From NCBI RefSeq assembly GCF_022549775.1, contig NZ_JAKZGP010000003.1, forward strand, positions 62,001 to 126,000: a stretch of 64,000 bases of DNA, given 5' to 3'. A program made the position numbers and the translations under genes. The notes under the pieces were generated by a model. The model was not told the origin of the DNA, did no database searches, and saw only the letters and a list, made by a program, of their open reading frames with translations. This stretch comes from Belliella filtrata. Its GTDB lineage: Bacteria; Bacteroidota; Bacteroidia; Cytophagales; Cyclobacteriaceae. Each line of letters begins with the position of its first letter. The first letter of the stretch is position 1. Of this stretch, positions 7,989 through 16,012 are shown piece by piece.

Positions 7989-9995
7989 TTAATAGTCTTT
8001 TAGCTTGATGAGCTTTTGCCTGAATCGCTGAATCGGAAGGAAGTTTTGTTCTAAGCTTGGTGCAAAAGGAATGGGTGAATCTAGACTTCCTTCGCGCATC
8101 ACTGGTGCGTCTAGATACTCAAAGCAGTGTTCTGATATCCATGCACATATTTCTCCACCTATTCCTCCTGTCAAGCAATCTTCTTGCAAGAAAATCACTT
8201 TTCCAGTTTTCTTCACCGTATCTCTCACTGCATCTTTGTCCCAGGGAAGCAGTGTTCTCAAATCTAAAATATCAGCGTCTATATGCAGTTCTTCTAAAGC
8301 AGACTTCGCCCAATGGACTCCCATACCGTAGGTTATGATGGATAGCGTATCACCTTCTTGAATCAAACTAGCTTTCCCTACAGCTACGGTGTAATAATCG
8401 TCAGGTATATGCTCGCTGAGGGATCTATAAAGTGCTTTATGTTCAAAGAAAAGAAAAGGGTTGGGTTCTTCTATGGCTGCGTTTAGAAGACCTTTGGCAT
8501 CATAGGGGCTCGATGGATAGACGATTTTGAGTCCTGGAGTGTGAAAAAACCAAGCTTCATTGGATTGGGAGTGAAATGGGCCAGCAGCTACTCCAGCACC
8601 TGTTGGCATACGAATTACCACATCGGCATGCTGTCCCCAGCGATAGTGAATTTTAGCAAGATTGTTCACAATTTGATTGAATCCAACTGAGACGAAATCC
8701 GCAAATTGCATTTCTATCATTGCTTTGTAACCCTTGATCGATAGACCAAGGCCAGCACCTATAATCGCACTTTCACACAAAGGCGTGTTTCTGACCCTTT
8801 CAGCCCCGTATTTTACTTTGAAACCGGCTGTAATTTTAAAGGCTCCACCATACTCACCAATGTCCTGCCCCATGAGGATCAACTTTGGAAACTTCTCCAT
8901 TGATTGGTCTAAGCTGCCAGAAATGGCGTCGATAAATCGTCGTTCGGATAATTTATCAGAGCGAGGTTGAATCAGTGCTTGTGTAAATGGTGAATAGACA
9001 TCCTGTAGCTCATCAGCAGTGTTTGGAGTTATTTTTTCTTCCGCAAAGGCAATGTCCAATGCCTTATTTATGGAGGCTTTTAGTTCGTTTGAAATACTTA
9101 CTTTTATTTTTTCATTTAGGATACCCAAGCTAAGTAAGTACTTCTCATAGTTATCTACAGGGTCTTTGAGCGCCCATGTTTTCATTAATTCTTTTGGGAC
9201 ATATTTTGTACCAGAGGCTTCTTCATGTCCTCGCATTCGAAAAGTGATAGCCTCTACGAGTACGGGTCTGGGGTTTTGACGAATATCCTCGGCCAAGGTT
9301 TTGATACAATCGTAGACTTCCAGTACATTGTTGCCATCAATCCTTATGGTTTCCATGCCATATCCTGGACCTTTTTCAGTGAAATACTGAAATGCAAACT
9401 GTTCTTCACTAGGCGTACTCAGTCCGTAGCCGTTGTGTTCTACTATAAAAATCACTGGTAGCTTCCAAACTGCAGCTACGTTCAGACCTTCATGAAAATC
9501 TCCTTCCGAACTCGCCCCATCTCCTGTAAAGACCAAGGTAACTTTGTTTTCTTTGGATAATTTATGGGCTAATCCAATGCCATCTGCTATGGCTAGCTGA
9601 GGACCAAGGTGTGAAATCATTCCAACGATAAAATGCTCCTTGCTTCCAAAGTGGAACGACCGATCCCTGCCTTTAGTAAACCCAGATTTTTTTCCTTGAA
9701 ACTGTGTAAATAATCTCTCAAGAGGGATCTCTCTGCCTGTAAAGATTCCCAAGTTTCTATGCATAGGGAGAATATATTCGTCTTTTTCTAAGGCATTCAC
9801 AGCTCCTATAGAAATTGCCTCCTGACCCCATCCGCTAAACCACTTTGATACCTTACCTTGTCTAAGTAAGATGAGCATTTTTTCCTCTATCCTTCTGGGC
9901 AAAAGCAGAGATTTATACAATGAGATTAACGTGTGATCGCTGTAGTCCTTTCGGTCAAAAACAACTGGGGTGTCGGCTGAAATAGCTCTATTCAT
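7989..9995 (-). CDS. Fused E1 alpha/beta subunits of a branched-chain (2-oxoisovalerate) dehydrogenase
   Basis: Thiamine-diphosphate-dependent E1 of a 2-oxoacid dehydrogenase complex, with alpha and beta subunits in one 668-residue chain. The alpha half (about 1-330) carries the ThDP motif GDGASSEGDFHEGLN ending in EHNGYGLSTP. The beta half (from about 345) contains GQDIGEYGGAF and SQSNEAWF. I prefer the ATG at 9995; an upstream TTG at 10019 is in frame. Such fusions are common in Bacteroidota and usually act on branched-chain oxoacids, but pyruvate cannot be excluded. The gene is alone on its strand, with no E2 or E3 beside it. Confidence 0.88.
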   Translation of the reverse strand: MNRAISADTPVVFDRKDYSDHTLISLYKSLLLPRRIEEKMLILLRQGKVSKWFSGWGQEAISIGAVNALEKDEYILPMHRNLGIFTGREIPLERLFTQFQGKKSGFTKGRDRSFHFGSKEHFIVGMISHLGPQLAIADGIGLAHKLSKENKVTLVFTGDGASSEGDFHEGLNVAAVWKLPVIFIVEHNGYGLSTPSEEQFAFQYFTEKGPGYGMETIRIDGNNVLEVYDCIKTLAEDIRQNPRPVLVEAITFRMRGHEEASGTKYVPKELMKTWALKDPVDNYEKYLLSLGILNEKIKVSISNELKASINKALDIAFAEEKITPNTADELQDVYSPFTQALIQPRSDKLSERRFIDAISGSLDQSMEKFPKLILMGQDIGEYGGAFKITAGFKVKYGAERVRNTPLCESAIIGAGLGLSIKGYKAMIEMQFADFVSVGFNQIVNNLAKIHYRWGQHADVVIRMPTGAGVAAGPFHSQSNEAWFFHTPGLKIVYPSSPYDAKGLLNAAIEEPNPFLFFEHKALYRSLSEHIPDDYYTVAVGKASLIQEGDTLSIITYGMGVHWAKSALEELHIDADILDLRTLLPWDKDAVRDTVKKTGKVIFLQEDCLTGGIGGEICAWISEHCFEYLDAPVMREGSLDSPIPFAPSLEQNFLPIQRFRQKLIKLKDY

Positions 9996-10358
9996 TATGG
10001 GTTTATTTTGATACACCAAAATAGAATTTTCTTTTTGAAATATTACATGGAAATTTCTATTTCATGTCTTATTTTACTTTTCCAACTCCTTCTAATTTGG
10101 GAGTTGTCTCCAAAGACCAATGATCTTCCCATATCAAGAAAAGACAAACCTTAGTCTGTGTCTTTGAAGCCCAATTGACTGTGATCCAAAAGGCCGAATT
10201 TTATGTGTTCCTATAGATCAATTTATTTTCTACCTCCTGAACTTTGTCTTCAAAGGTCAGTGATTATTTTAACTCCTTGTGACATTTCAATAGTTTCCAG
10301 ATTTACTTAGTTGAAGGTGTTTTTCATTTCAAGTGTAATTCTTTCTAACTTTACTGAT
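9996..10358. other. Gene-free divergent intergenic region
   Basis: This stretch separates the E1 gene from the HMA-AraC regulator and must hold both promoters. No coding frame stands out. An imperfect hairpin, CAACTCC (10083-10089) with GGAGTTG (10100-10106), is the only clear structure. Confidence 0.5.
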
Positions 10359-10916
10359 ATGGACACACTATTGATCAAGAATATGGTTTGCCCGCGTTGT
10401 ATTATGGCGGTGGAGGACTTGCTACAAGCTGAATCTATTGCTTACAACAAGGTTCTTATGGGGAAAGTTATACTTGAAGAATCACTTTCAAATCAAAAGA
10501 AGATTCAATTTGAAAATGGATTGAATCAATTAGGTTTTGAGATACTGAAGGATAAGGATGTTAAACGGATTGAGTTGATCAAAAGTAGTCTTAGAGAAGT
10601 AATTTCAGATGGGGAACTTTCATCTGACTTCAATCTGTCTGGATACATCAAGTCAAAACTCTTTGAAGATTATAGTATGCTTAGCCATCTTTTTAGTAGC
10701 ATGGAAGGAGTTACTATCGAGAAGTTTTTCATAGCGCTGAAAATTGATAAAGTTAAAGAATTTCTGTTTTATGAAGAGTTGACGTTGAGTGAAATATCTT
10801 ACCAGTTAGGCTATAGCTCTGTTCAGCATCTTTCCACTCAATTCAAAAAAATAACTGGAATGACACCCACAGCCTATAAGAGACTTGTTAAGGAAAATTT
10901 ATCTGGCTGGAAGTAA
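10359..10916 (+). CDS. Small AraC-type HTH protein with N-terminal HMA-like metal-binding fold
   Basis: Probable transcription regulator of 185 residues. Residues 1-65 resemble an HMA (heavy-metal-associated) fold, with MVCPRC near residues 8-13 in the position of the metal-binding MxCxxC loop and an ending like LGFEI. The C-terminal 90 residues are an AraC-type double HTH, including EFLFYEELTLSEISYQLGY and SVQHLSTQFKKITGMTPTAYK. I start at the ATG at 10359, which begins directly with the HMA strand; the upstream ATG at 10311 adds a stretch with no homology. It may sense a soft metal or redox state. Its target is unknown; it faces the PadR-linked operon. Confidence 0.8.
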   Translation: MDTLLIKNMVCPRCIMAVEDLLQAESIAYNKVLMGKVILEESLSNQKKIQFENGLNQLGFEILKDKDVKRIELIKSSLREVISDGELSSDFNLSGYIKSKLFEDYSMLSHLFSSMEGVTIEKFFIALKIDKVKEFLFYEELTLSEISYQLGYSSVQHLSTQFKKITGMTPTAYKRLVKENLSGWK

Positions 10917-10973
10917 GATGAGAATTTTGAATTAAAAGGTTTTTGAAAATTGGAACCATTAAAATTTTAAAAG

Positions 10974-11003
10974 AAAAGCCTCTTGATCACTCAAGAGGCT
11001 TTT
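10974..11003. terminator. Bidirectional terminator between convergent units
   Basis: Perfect 13-bp stem: AAAAGCCTCTTGA (10974-10986) and TCAAGAGGCTTTT (10991-11003), loop TCAC. The A-rich and T-rich flanks make it usable from both strands, ending the HMA-AraC gene and the PadR-linked operon. Confidence 0.85.
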
Positions 11004-11038
11004 ATGGATAAAAAAGTTGGTGGTTTAGAAGTTGAAGT

Positions 11039-11236
11039 TCAATCTTGTAAATAAAAATCTTCCATTGAATCCCATTTGTTGTACTCTTCGGGAATAAAAA
11101 AATCTTCCAAGCCTGAAATTATTGCTCGTTTCAACCCGTTGAGATTTGCATAAAACTGTGGGTAGAATGCCGTAGGCATGAACGACAGGTCCTTGGCATG
11201 CTTGATATGTGGTATCAGTAAATCATCACTCTCCAT
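11039..11236 (-). CDS. Hypothetical 65-residue protein at the end of the PadR-linked operon
   Basis: Small acidic soluble protein of unknown function. It has no signal or membrane segment and ends in EDFYLQD. Its ATG lies 11 bases inside the end of the preceding membrane-fragment gene, consistent with co-translation. It is the last gene before the terminator. I do not recognise a family. Confidence 0.55.
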   Translation of the reverse strand: MESDDLLIPHIKHAKDLSFMPTAFYPQFYANLNGLKRAIISGLEDFFIPEEYNKWDSMEDFYLQD

Positions 11237-11642
11237 ATAACTGGATCAAAGCCTCGGTGTCAGCAATGCTTCTGTCCAAAATACGAGGTAAGATGAAAAT
11301 ACTGACAAATAGAAAAGCTATTGAAGTTAAAATCATTCCCATAAATAACTTAGCAAAAAGGCCCTCGTGTATTCCTTGTTGCCTGTAGACAAAAGTATAG
11401 CCTTGCATACAAATTATGACACCAAAATTAATTATTCCATACAGGTTGTTTGATGCTAAGAAAGAAGCATATTTCCTGAATTTTTTATACGTATGCCGAT
11501 ATTTGATCCATATCCAAAAAAACGATAAAAAAAGAAAACCTATCATCATCAGAATCCAAGATTGAGGATCTTTCAGTAATTTGGAGGATTGGGAAAAGAT
11601 ATATAGTAAACCTAATGGATAGAGTACTCTATAACTTGACAA
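11226..11642 (-). CDS. Membrane half of a split array protein (C-terminal fragment)
   Basis: 138 residues with about four hydrophobic segments, matching the membrane half of the 220-240 residue paralogs upstream in this operon. It lacks their N-terminal helical domain and can only start at a TTG (11642). The frame is open back to 11672, and there reads YWTELKALL, which aligns with RQELIALF of the paralog at 13274-13984. Together with the 88-residue gene just upstream it adds up to one normal-length paralog. A single-base indel between 11653 and 11672 is the simplest explanation. Confidence 0.6.
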   Translation of the reverse strand: MSSYRVLYPLGLLYIFSQSSKLLKDPQSWILMMIGFLFLSFFWIWIKYRHTYKKFRKYASFLASNNLYGIINFGVIICMQGYTFVYRQQGIHEGLFAKLFMGMILTSIAFLFVSIFILPRILDRSIADTEALIQLYGE

Positions 11643-11650
11643 AAGTGCTT

Positions 11651-11917
11651 TTAACTCTGTCCAATAGTATATTCAAAGTCTCTTTTTTCGATCATTTTTT
11701 TATAAGACTCCTCCAATGCTGAAAAGCCAAAAATCCCAAAAGTGGCATGGGCTTTTTGGAATGCATCACCGATACTTAGCTTTGGATTTGAGGCTATCAG
11801 CTCTTCTACTTTACAAGCGACATGGTCCAAAATCTCATATTGCACATCGACTTCTGGATAGCCCTTGTACGAGATCAGTTTTTTGAGTTGATCAATTTGG
11901 TCCTTATCGAGCTTCAT
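11651..11917 (-). CDS. N-terminal helical-domain half of a split array protein
   Basis: 88 residues containing only the array's N-terminal domain: MKLDKDQIDQL followed by VQYEILDHVACKVEE, with the conserved E-x-L-D-H signature. It is closest to the paralog at 13274-13984 (MKLNKDQIEQL). The frame ends at EYTIGQS, exactly where the paralog continues EYTIRFRQEL into its membrane region. It overlaps the upstream gene by 14 bases. It may be a free helical-domain protein or the first half of a frameshifted gene; I favour the latter. Confidence 0.65.
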   Translation of the reverse strand: MKLDKDQIDQLKKLISYKGYPEVDVQYEILDHVACKVEELIASNPKLSIGDAFQKAHATFGIFGFSALEESYKKMIEKRDFEYTIGQS

Positions 11918-12590
11918 GGAGGAAAGGTTTTAGTTGTGTTTTAAATACTTGGTAAATTGCTCTCATTGACACCAACATGAGAAAGATAATGGGAATTGTA
12001 ATGGCTGGGTTGTGATATGCCAAACTAAAGAATCCATCTAAATCTAAATATTCTCTACCTTCGGTAAGAATAATCTGCCAGCTGAAGAAATTAGCAGTCA
12101 CAACAGACCATAAAGCATCACGTTTAGCACTTCCATACCTTTTGTTTTTAAAAATCTTTGACTTTTCTCCGAAAGTGTCACCATTGTAATGGACCCAAGT
12201 TTGAAAGGTTACAGGAAATACAAACCAAAGAACCATAATCAATCCTTTCATTAAACCTTCATCTTGGTAAAAGTTAAACCCAAAAATGATAGCAAATCCA
12301 AGAAACACAAGGTTGACTTTGAGGTTTTGTTTTTGTAAAGAAAACAAAGATCTAAAGTAACATTTTAGAAACTTCAAAATCATCAAGTTATGGAATTTTA
12401 TTCTCAACTTGAATATCTTCCACCAACTCCAATTTAATTTTTCCTGCTCCCAAAATTTCTCAACATTATCGATTCCAGAGGCTTCATACTTGCAAAGTAC
12501 GTGGTCAAGAATTTCATAATATAATTCTTCCCACTTGAAAGGTCTTTCTGCCAGTTTTTCCTCTAAATAATTTATATCTAATGTATTCAT
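11904..12590 (-). CDS. PadR-linked membrane protein with N-terminal EILDH helical domain (array member 5)
   Basis: 228 residues. The ATG at 12590 overlaps the upstream stop as ATGA, so the start is better there than at the longer frame's 12641. The N-terminal domain contains LYYEILDHVLCKYE. About four membrane helices follow from residue 105 (for example NLVFLGFAIIFGFNF and IPIIFLMLVSM). It is the most divergent member of the array. Function unknown; presumed inner-membrane sensor or signalling partner regulated by the PadR protein. Confidence 0.75.
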   Translation of the reverse strand: MNTLDINYLEEKLAERPFKWEELYYEILDHVLCKYEASGIDNVEKFWEQEKLNWSWWKIFKLRIKFHNLMILKFLKCYFRSLFSLQKQNLKVNLVFLGFAIIFGFNFYQDEGLMKGLIMVLWFVFPVTFQTWVHYNGDTFGEKSKIFKNKRYGSAKRDALWSVVTANFFSWQIILTEGREYLDLDGFFSLAYHNPAITIPIIFLMLVSMRAIYQVFKTQLKPFLHEAR

Positions 12591-13261
12591 GATTTGACCA
12601 GCTTGAAGGTTTTTAAATTGATGGAAGTAAATACTACCCAAGAAAATGCTAGGAGAAGTGTTCCCAAAAAGAGAAAGAGAATTGGAGTGAAATTTTCATA
12701 AGGAGTGTTTTGTAGAAACTTAGGGAGTAATTGGGCAAATAAGTTAATCATCCCAAAAACTAATCCTTGAGAACCGAAGAACATCGCTGCCATAATGTGT
12801 TTAGGTTGATGTTTGCCCGGAGAAAGGGATAGCGTGAATCCATATTTTTTTCTATTGTAATAGATAGAGTATCCTGATAATATTACAAAAAACATCATTG
12901 CTGCAACGTAATAAAACGCTGCTCCTGCAACGTAAAAAATTGGAATTAGAATAAGTGTAGTAAGCATCAAAACACCAATTTTCTTCCAGCCCAAGTTCCA
13001 GATTTTGTAGCAGGTTTTAACGGTATTCATCAATTCTCGCCAAGCAACCTTTTGCAGGTCTTTTTCCATTTGCTTGATGATAGACCATGAAAATTCATCA
13101 TCCAAAGCTTCTTTTTTTATTATAAAACTTTCTTTTGGTGTTTGCTCTAAAGCTGTGATATAATGATCCAAGAGCTCATCATATATTTCTACATAAGCAA
13201 TCAAACAGCGATCTAGCCGGTCTTTGATGATTTGGATTTCTATGTCAGTTAGTTTTCTCAT
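12587..13261 (-). CDS. PadR-linked membrane protein with N-terminal EILDH-type domain (array member 4)
   Basis: 224 residues, closely related to member 2 (13981-14649). Both begin MRKLTD-x-E and end SINLKTFKL-(I/V)-K. The soluble N-terminal helices carry VEIYDELLDHYITALEQ. Four or five hydrophobic segments follow from about residue 95. The gene follows member 3 after 12 bases and overlaps member 5 by ATGA. I recognise no enzymatic motif. Confidence 0.75.
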   Translation of the reverse strand: MRKLTDIEIQIIKDRLDRCLIAYVEIYDELLDHYITALEQTPKESFIIKKEALDDEFSWSIIKQMEKDLQKVAWRELMNTVKTCYKIWNLGWKKIGVLMLTTLILIPIFYVAGAAFYYVAAMMFFVILSGYSIYYNRKKYGFTLSLSPGKHQPKHIMAAMFFGSQGLVFGMINLFAQLLPKFLQNTPYENFTPILFLFLGTLLLAFSWVVFTSINLKTFKLVKS

Positions 13262-13273
13262 GGCTTAAAAGAG

Positions 13274-13984
13274 TTATCTGAATCGAGGTTTGGAGAGCCT
13301 GGTCTTAACGCTATACCTTACTATTGTCAATAGGAGGAGAAGCCAAACGCCTATTATAGTGGCATAGAGGTATGGTGGTTCGAAAATAATAGACTGACTC
13401 ATTGTCTCATCAGTATATATCCCATAAGTGAAGAATAGCGGGATCATTACTAATGCCATTATAATTACATGAAGTATGGCATAACCCTTTGGTGTGTCGG
13501 CCTTGGTATGGGCAAAAATGGGTTTGTCATCCTTACTTCTGTAATGATGTTTATGTTTTTTGTTAGCGTAATTTCTCCCGATCATCCAATTTTCAATGCT
13601 CATGGTAGAGATTACAATCAAATTGAGTAGATGTACTAATGCACCGCTTTTTGGAATCCAACTAGGAAAAGAAATCACTATTCCCAAAATTAACAGCGTG
13701 ATCCAAATTTTTCTAGTTGTAAATAGAGCTATTAGTTCTTGCCTGAATCTTATGGTATATTCTTTTTTTAAGTTACTCAAATAGTCTCTTCCTGCTTTTC
13801 TACAATAGCCAATTGTGAAAGTTTGATCAAGAGATCTCAAGACATCTTCCATTGACTTTGCATCCTCTAATTCCAATGCAGTCTGATAGTGATCCAATAC
13901 CTCGTCTCGAATTTCAACATACTCGATATGTTTGGCATTGATGTGGTAATGCAATTGCTCAATTTGGTCTTTATTTAACTTCAT
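13274..13984 (-). CDS. PadR-linked membrane protein with N-terminal EILDH-type domain (array member 3)
   Basis: 236 residues. The N-terminal helical domain starts MKLNKDQIEQL and contains VEIRDEVLDHYQTALE. Four membrane helices follow from about residue 92 (ITLLILGIVISF; LLNLIVISTMSI; HVIIMALVMIPLFF; IIGVWLLLLLTIV). A basic His/Lys-rich loop (KKHKHHYRSK) lies between helices 2 and 3. Its start overlaps the stop of member 2 as ATGA. It is the closest relative of the split pair 11226-11917. Confidence 0.75.
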   Translation of the reverse strand: MKLNKDQIEQLHYHINAKHIEYVEIRDEVLDHYQTALELEDAKSMEDVLRSLDQTFTIGYCRKAGRDYLSNLKKEYTIRFRQELIALFTTRKIWITLLILGIVISFPSWIPKSGALVHLLNLIVISTMSIENWMIGRNYANKKHKHHYRSKDDKPIFAHTKADTPKGYAILHVIIMALVMIPLFFTYGIYTDETMSQSIIFEPPYLYATIIGVWLLLLLTIVRYSVKTRLSKPRFR

Positions 13985-14649
13985 GGCTTGATCAGTTTGA
14001 AGGTTTTCAAATTGATGGAGTGATAAAGAGATAGCGCATAGAGATTCAAAAATGTACTGTAGAATAGCATCAGAATCATTGCTGAATTTTCTAAATTGTT
14101 GTTAATCAGTATAATTGATGTGATGAAAAAAAAGAAATTACTCGAATTTAAAACAAACAAGTATCTTCCTACAGCTGCCTGTAAGATTACATTTCTAGGT
14201 CTGAAATATCTTGGATTGAAAGAAAACCAAAAATTATTACCTGAGTGATAAAGCAAGGCTGTTATAACCCCGAACCCTGGCAAAAAAGCAAAAGCCATCA
14301 TTACATCAAGACTTATCGTTTTATAAATAAAAATTAATAAAACTGTGTAAGTGAAAATCCCGAAAACTCTCCAAAAGTCCATTTTCCAAAACTTCAAGGC
14401 TTCTAATTGTGAACTTTGAAGTTCCTGGCTAACATTTTTTAGAAGTTCTTTTTCCATATGATGAACCACCGACCAAGCAAACTCGTCATCCAATATTTCT
14501 TTTTTTTCAACAAATTCTTTTGAATCTACTTGTTCTAATGCCGTTACATAATGGTCAAAAAGCTCATTGTAGATTTCTATATATGAAAGACTCAGGCTTT
14601 CAAGCCTTTCTTTGATGATTTCCAATTCTACATCAGTTAGTTTTCTCAT
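13981..14649 (-). CDS. PadR-linked membrane protein with N-terminal EILDH-type domain (array member 2)
   Basis: 222 residues, near-duplicate architecture of member 4. The N-terminal domain has IEIYNELFDHYVTALEQ, followed by about four membrane helices and a C-terminal SINLKTFKLIKP. Both ends overlap neighbours by 4 bases (ATGA), which implies translational coupling and fixed stoichiometry. Function unknown. Confidence 0.75.
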   Translation of the reverse strand: MRKLTDVELEIIKERLESLSLSYIEIYNELFDHYVTALEQVDSKEFVEKKEILDDEFAWSVVHHMEKELLKNVSQELQSSQLEALKFWKMDFWRVFGIFTYTVLLIFIYKTISLDVMMAFAFLPGFGVITALLYHSGNNFWFSFNPRYFRPRNVILQAAVGRYLFVLNSSNFFFFITSIILINNNLENSAMILMLFYSTFLNLYALSLYHSINLKTFKLIKP

Positions 14650-15329
14650 ATCAATGCCGTTTTTGATTTGATTTTCAAGACTTCTAATAATGAGACTGCA
14701 TAAAGTGTGAGCAAGACCGTGATAGCGGCCGATACTGCAGGCAAAAAGGGTGGTAAGTCAATTTGGGAGAAGATTAATTTTGGAACATAGACAAAAATTT
14801 GCGCCATCAAAATAGGGAAATACATCCGCTCAGTGATTGGTAGCGCCAAAGAAGAATTGATTGGAATGCCAATACCTTTAAATGTTTTCTTGATCGGTCT
14901 GAGCTTTTTGATATTTTGATAGCCAAAGGCCATATTTGCTAGAAGCAAAAGCATCATGGGAGATAACAAAAGGATTCCTAGTTCTTTTTCAGTTTTAGCT
15001 TGTGTCGCTACATAAAAAACCAAAACCAAAATCCCCGCTAAGTACAGCCATCTGGAAGTACAGAAATACTTTCTAACCACCATCCATTGAGTTTGGTGAA
15101 TATCTTCCTTGGCTTTTTTATTGAACCTAAATTGCAAGGCATGGCAATACCCATAAGTGAATTTTTGGTCTAATTCAACAAGTTGATCATGGAACTCCGC
15201 TTCTGAAAACTTCTGCAAATGGCTGAAATAATGATCATAGATCTCCATAAGAATCTCTGCTGAAGAAATTTCTTTCCTCATGATAGATCTTCTGATTTCT
15301 TGGAGTTCTATTTCTGTTAGTTGACGCAT
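14646..15329 (-). CDS. PadR-linked membrane protein with N-terminal EILDH-type domain (array member 1)
   Basis: 227 residues, first gene after padR. It starts MRQLTEIELQEI, with the domain core AEILMEIYDHYFSHLQK, then FTYGYCHALQF as in member 3, and four membrane helices from about residue 88. This arrangement, a PadR-type repressor followed by membrane proteins with a small N-terminal helical domain, resembles PadR-associated DUF1700/HAAS-like proteins of other phyla. That likeness is by layout, not by a search. Confidence 0.75.
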   Translation of the reverse strand: MRQLTEIELQEIRRSIMRKEISSAEILMEIYDHYFSHLQKFSEAEFHDQLVELDQKFTYGYCHALQFRFNKKAKEDIHQTQWMVVRKYFCTSRWLYLAGILVLVFYVATQAKTEKELGILLLSPMMLLLLANMAFGYQNIKKLRPIKKTFKGIGIPINSSLALPITERMYFPILMAQIFVYVPKLIFSQIDLPPFLPAVSAAITVLLTLYAVSLLEVLKIKSKTALI

Positions 15330-15346
15330 ATTTCCGATTAACCTTT

Positions 15347-15441
15347 AAGGTCTTTTTTAGACCTCGAAGTTTTGAGATTTGTGATGGTATTAATCTGTTT
15401 TTTGGTTTTAAACCTTCGAGGTTTTTAAAGCCTCAAAGGTT
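15347..15441. repeat. Two hairpins between padR and the membrane-protein array
   Basis: AAGGTCT (15347-15353) pairs with AGACCT (15359-15364). Further on AACCTTCGAGG (15411-15421) pairs with CCTCAAAGGTT (15431-15441) with one mismatch. The related motif ACCTCGAAGTTTTGAG occurs between them. This looks like a dispersed inverted-repeat element. It could attenuate transcription from padR into the array. Confidence 0.6.
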
Positions 15442-15445
15442 TGTC

Positions 15446-15790
15446 TCACGCCAAGCCTGGCTTCCATTCTGGATCTAGGATTCGCTGTAAATTGCCTACA
15501 AAGCTTTGAAGCTCGGACATTTTGGTGCTGACTTCCTTTTGTCCATCTTTGGTCAGGCTATAATACTTCCTCACTCGATTATCCACATGTTGAATCTCTG
15601 TAGTCAGCATCCCTTCTGCTTCTAATTTGTGGAGGGCAGGATAAAGGGCTCCTTCTGTGATTTTGATTTCCCCTTCTGTAAGTTCCTTGACTCTCTGTGT
15701 GATTTCATAGCCGTACATTTTTTCATTCTCTTCTAAAAGTTTGAGAATAATAGTTTGCAGGCTTCCTTTGATTAAATTATTGTTTGACAT
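15446..15790 (-). CDS. PadR-family transcriptional regulator
   Basis: Winged-helix repressor of 114 residues. The recognition region carries the family motif EGALYPALHKLEAEGML, preceded by LLEENEKMYGYEITQRVKEL, with the C-terminal dimerisation helix from about residue 85. It is the promoter-proximal gene of the operon containing the tandem membrane proteins, so it probably controls them and itself. Confidence 0.92.
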   Translation of the reverse strand: MSNNNLIKGSLQTIILKLLEENEKMYGYEITQRVKELTEGEIKITEGALYPALHKLEAEGMLTTEIQHVDNRVRKYYSLTKDGQKEVSTKMSELQSFVGNLQRILDPEWKPGLA

Positions 15791-15814
15791 GGTGTTTTTG
15801 ATGCATCAGTAAGT

Positions 15815-15822
15815 CAAATATA
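15815..15822 (-). promoter_or_regulatory. -7 element of the padR operon promoter
   Basis: On the minus strand TATATTTG, a perfect TAnnTTTG, lies 25 bases before the padR ATG. Just upstream is an AT-rich stretch with ATGTATATAATTATTTTATA, which has the partial dyad expected of a PadR operator (ATGT half-site). Confidence 0.55.
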
Positions 15823-15982
15823 TAAAATAATTATATACATAAGAAAATTAGGTGTTAATTTTTGGTATAAGCGAAAGGTTAGAGGTGAGAAGCGAGAGAT
15901 TATAGTTTTGAATCAATAGGATAAGTAGCTCCATTTAACATTGATTAACCATTGTGTTAGTTGTGTTGTTAAAGATTTAATC

Positions 15983-15990
15983 TATTTTTG
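15983..15990 (+). promoter_or_regulatory. -7 element for the outer-membrane protein gene
   Basis: TATTTTTG matches TAnnTTTG, with a TTG at 15961-15963 at suitable distance as the -33 element. It lies 22 bases before the ATG at 16013. Confidence 0.5.
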
Positions 15991-16012
15991 TATAAATCAA
16001 ACCTGAAATAAA

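Noticed and set aside
11651-11675. Programmed -1 frameshift in the split array gene
   Set aside because: The window where the shift must occur has no X-XXY-YYZ slippery heptamer and no downstream stem; a mutation is simpler.
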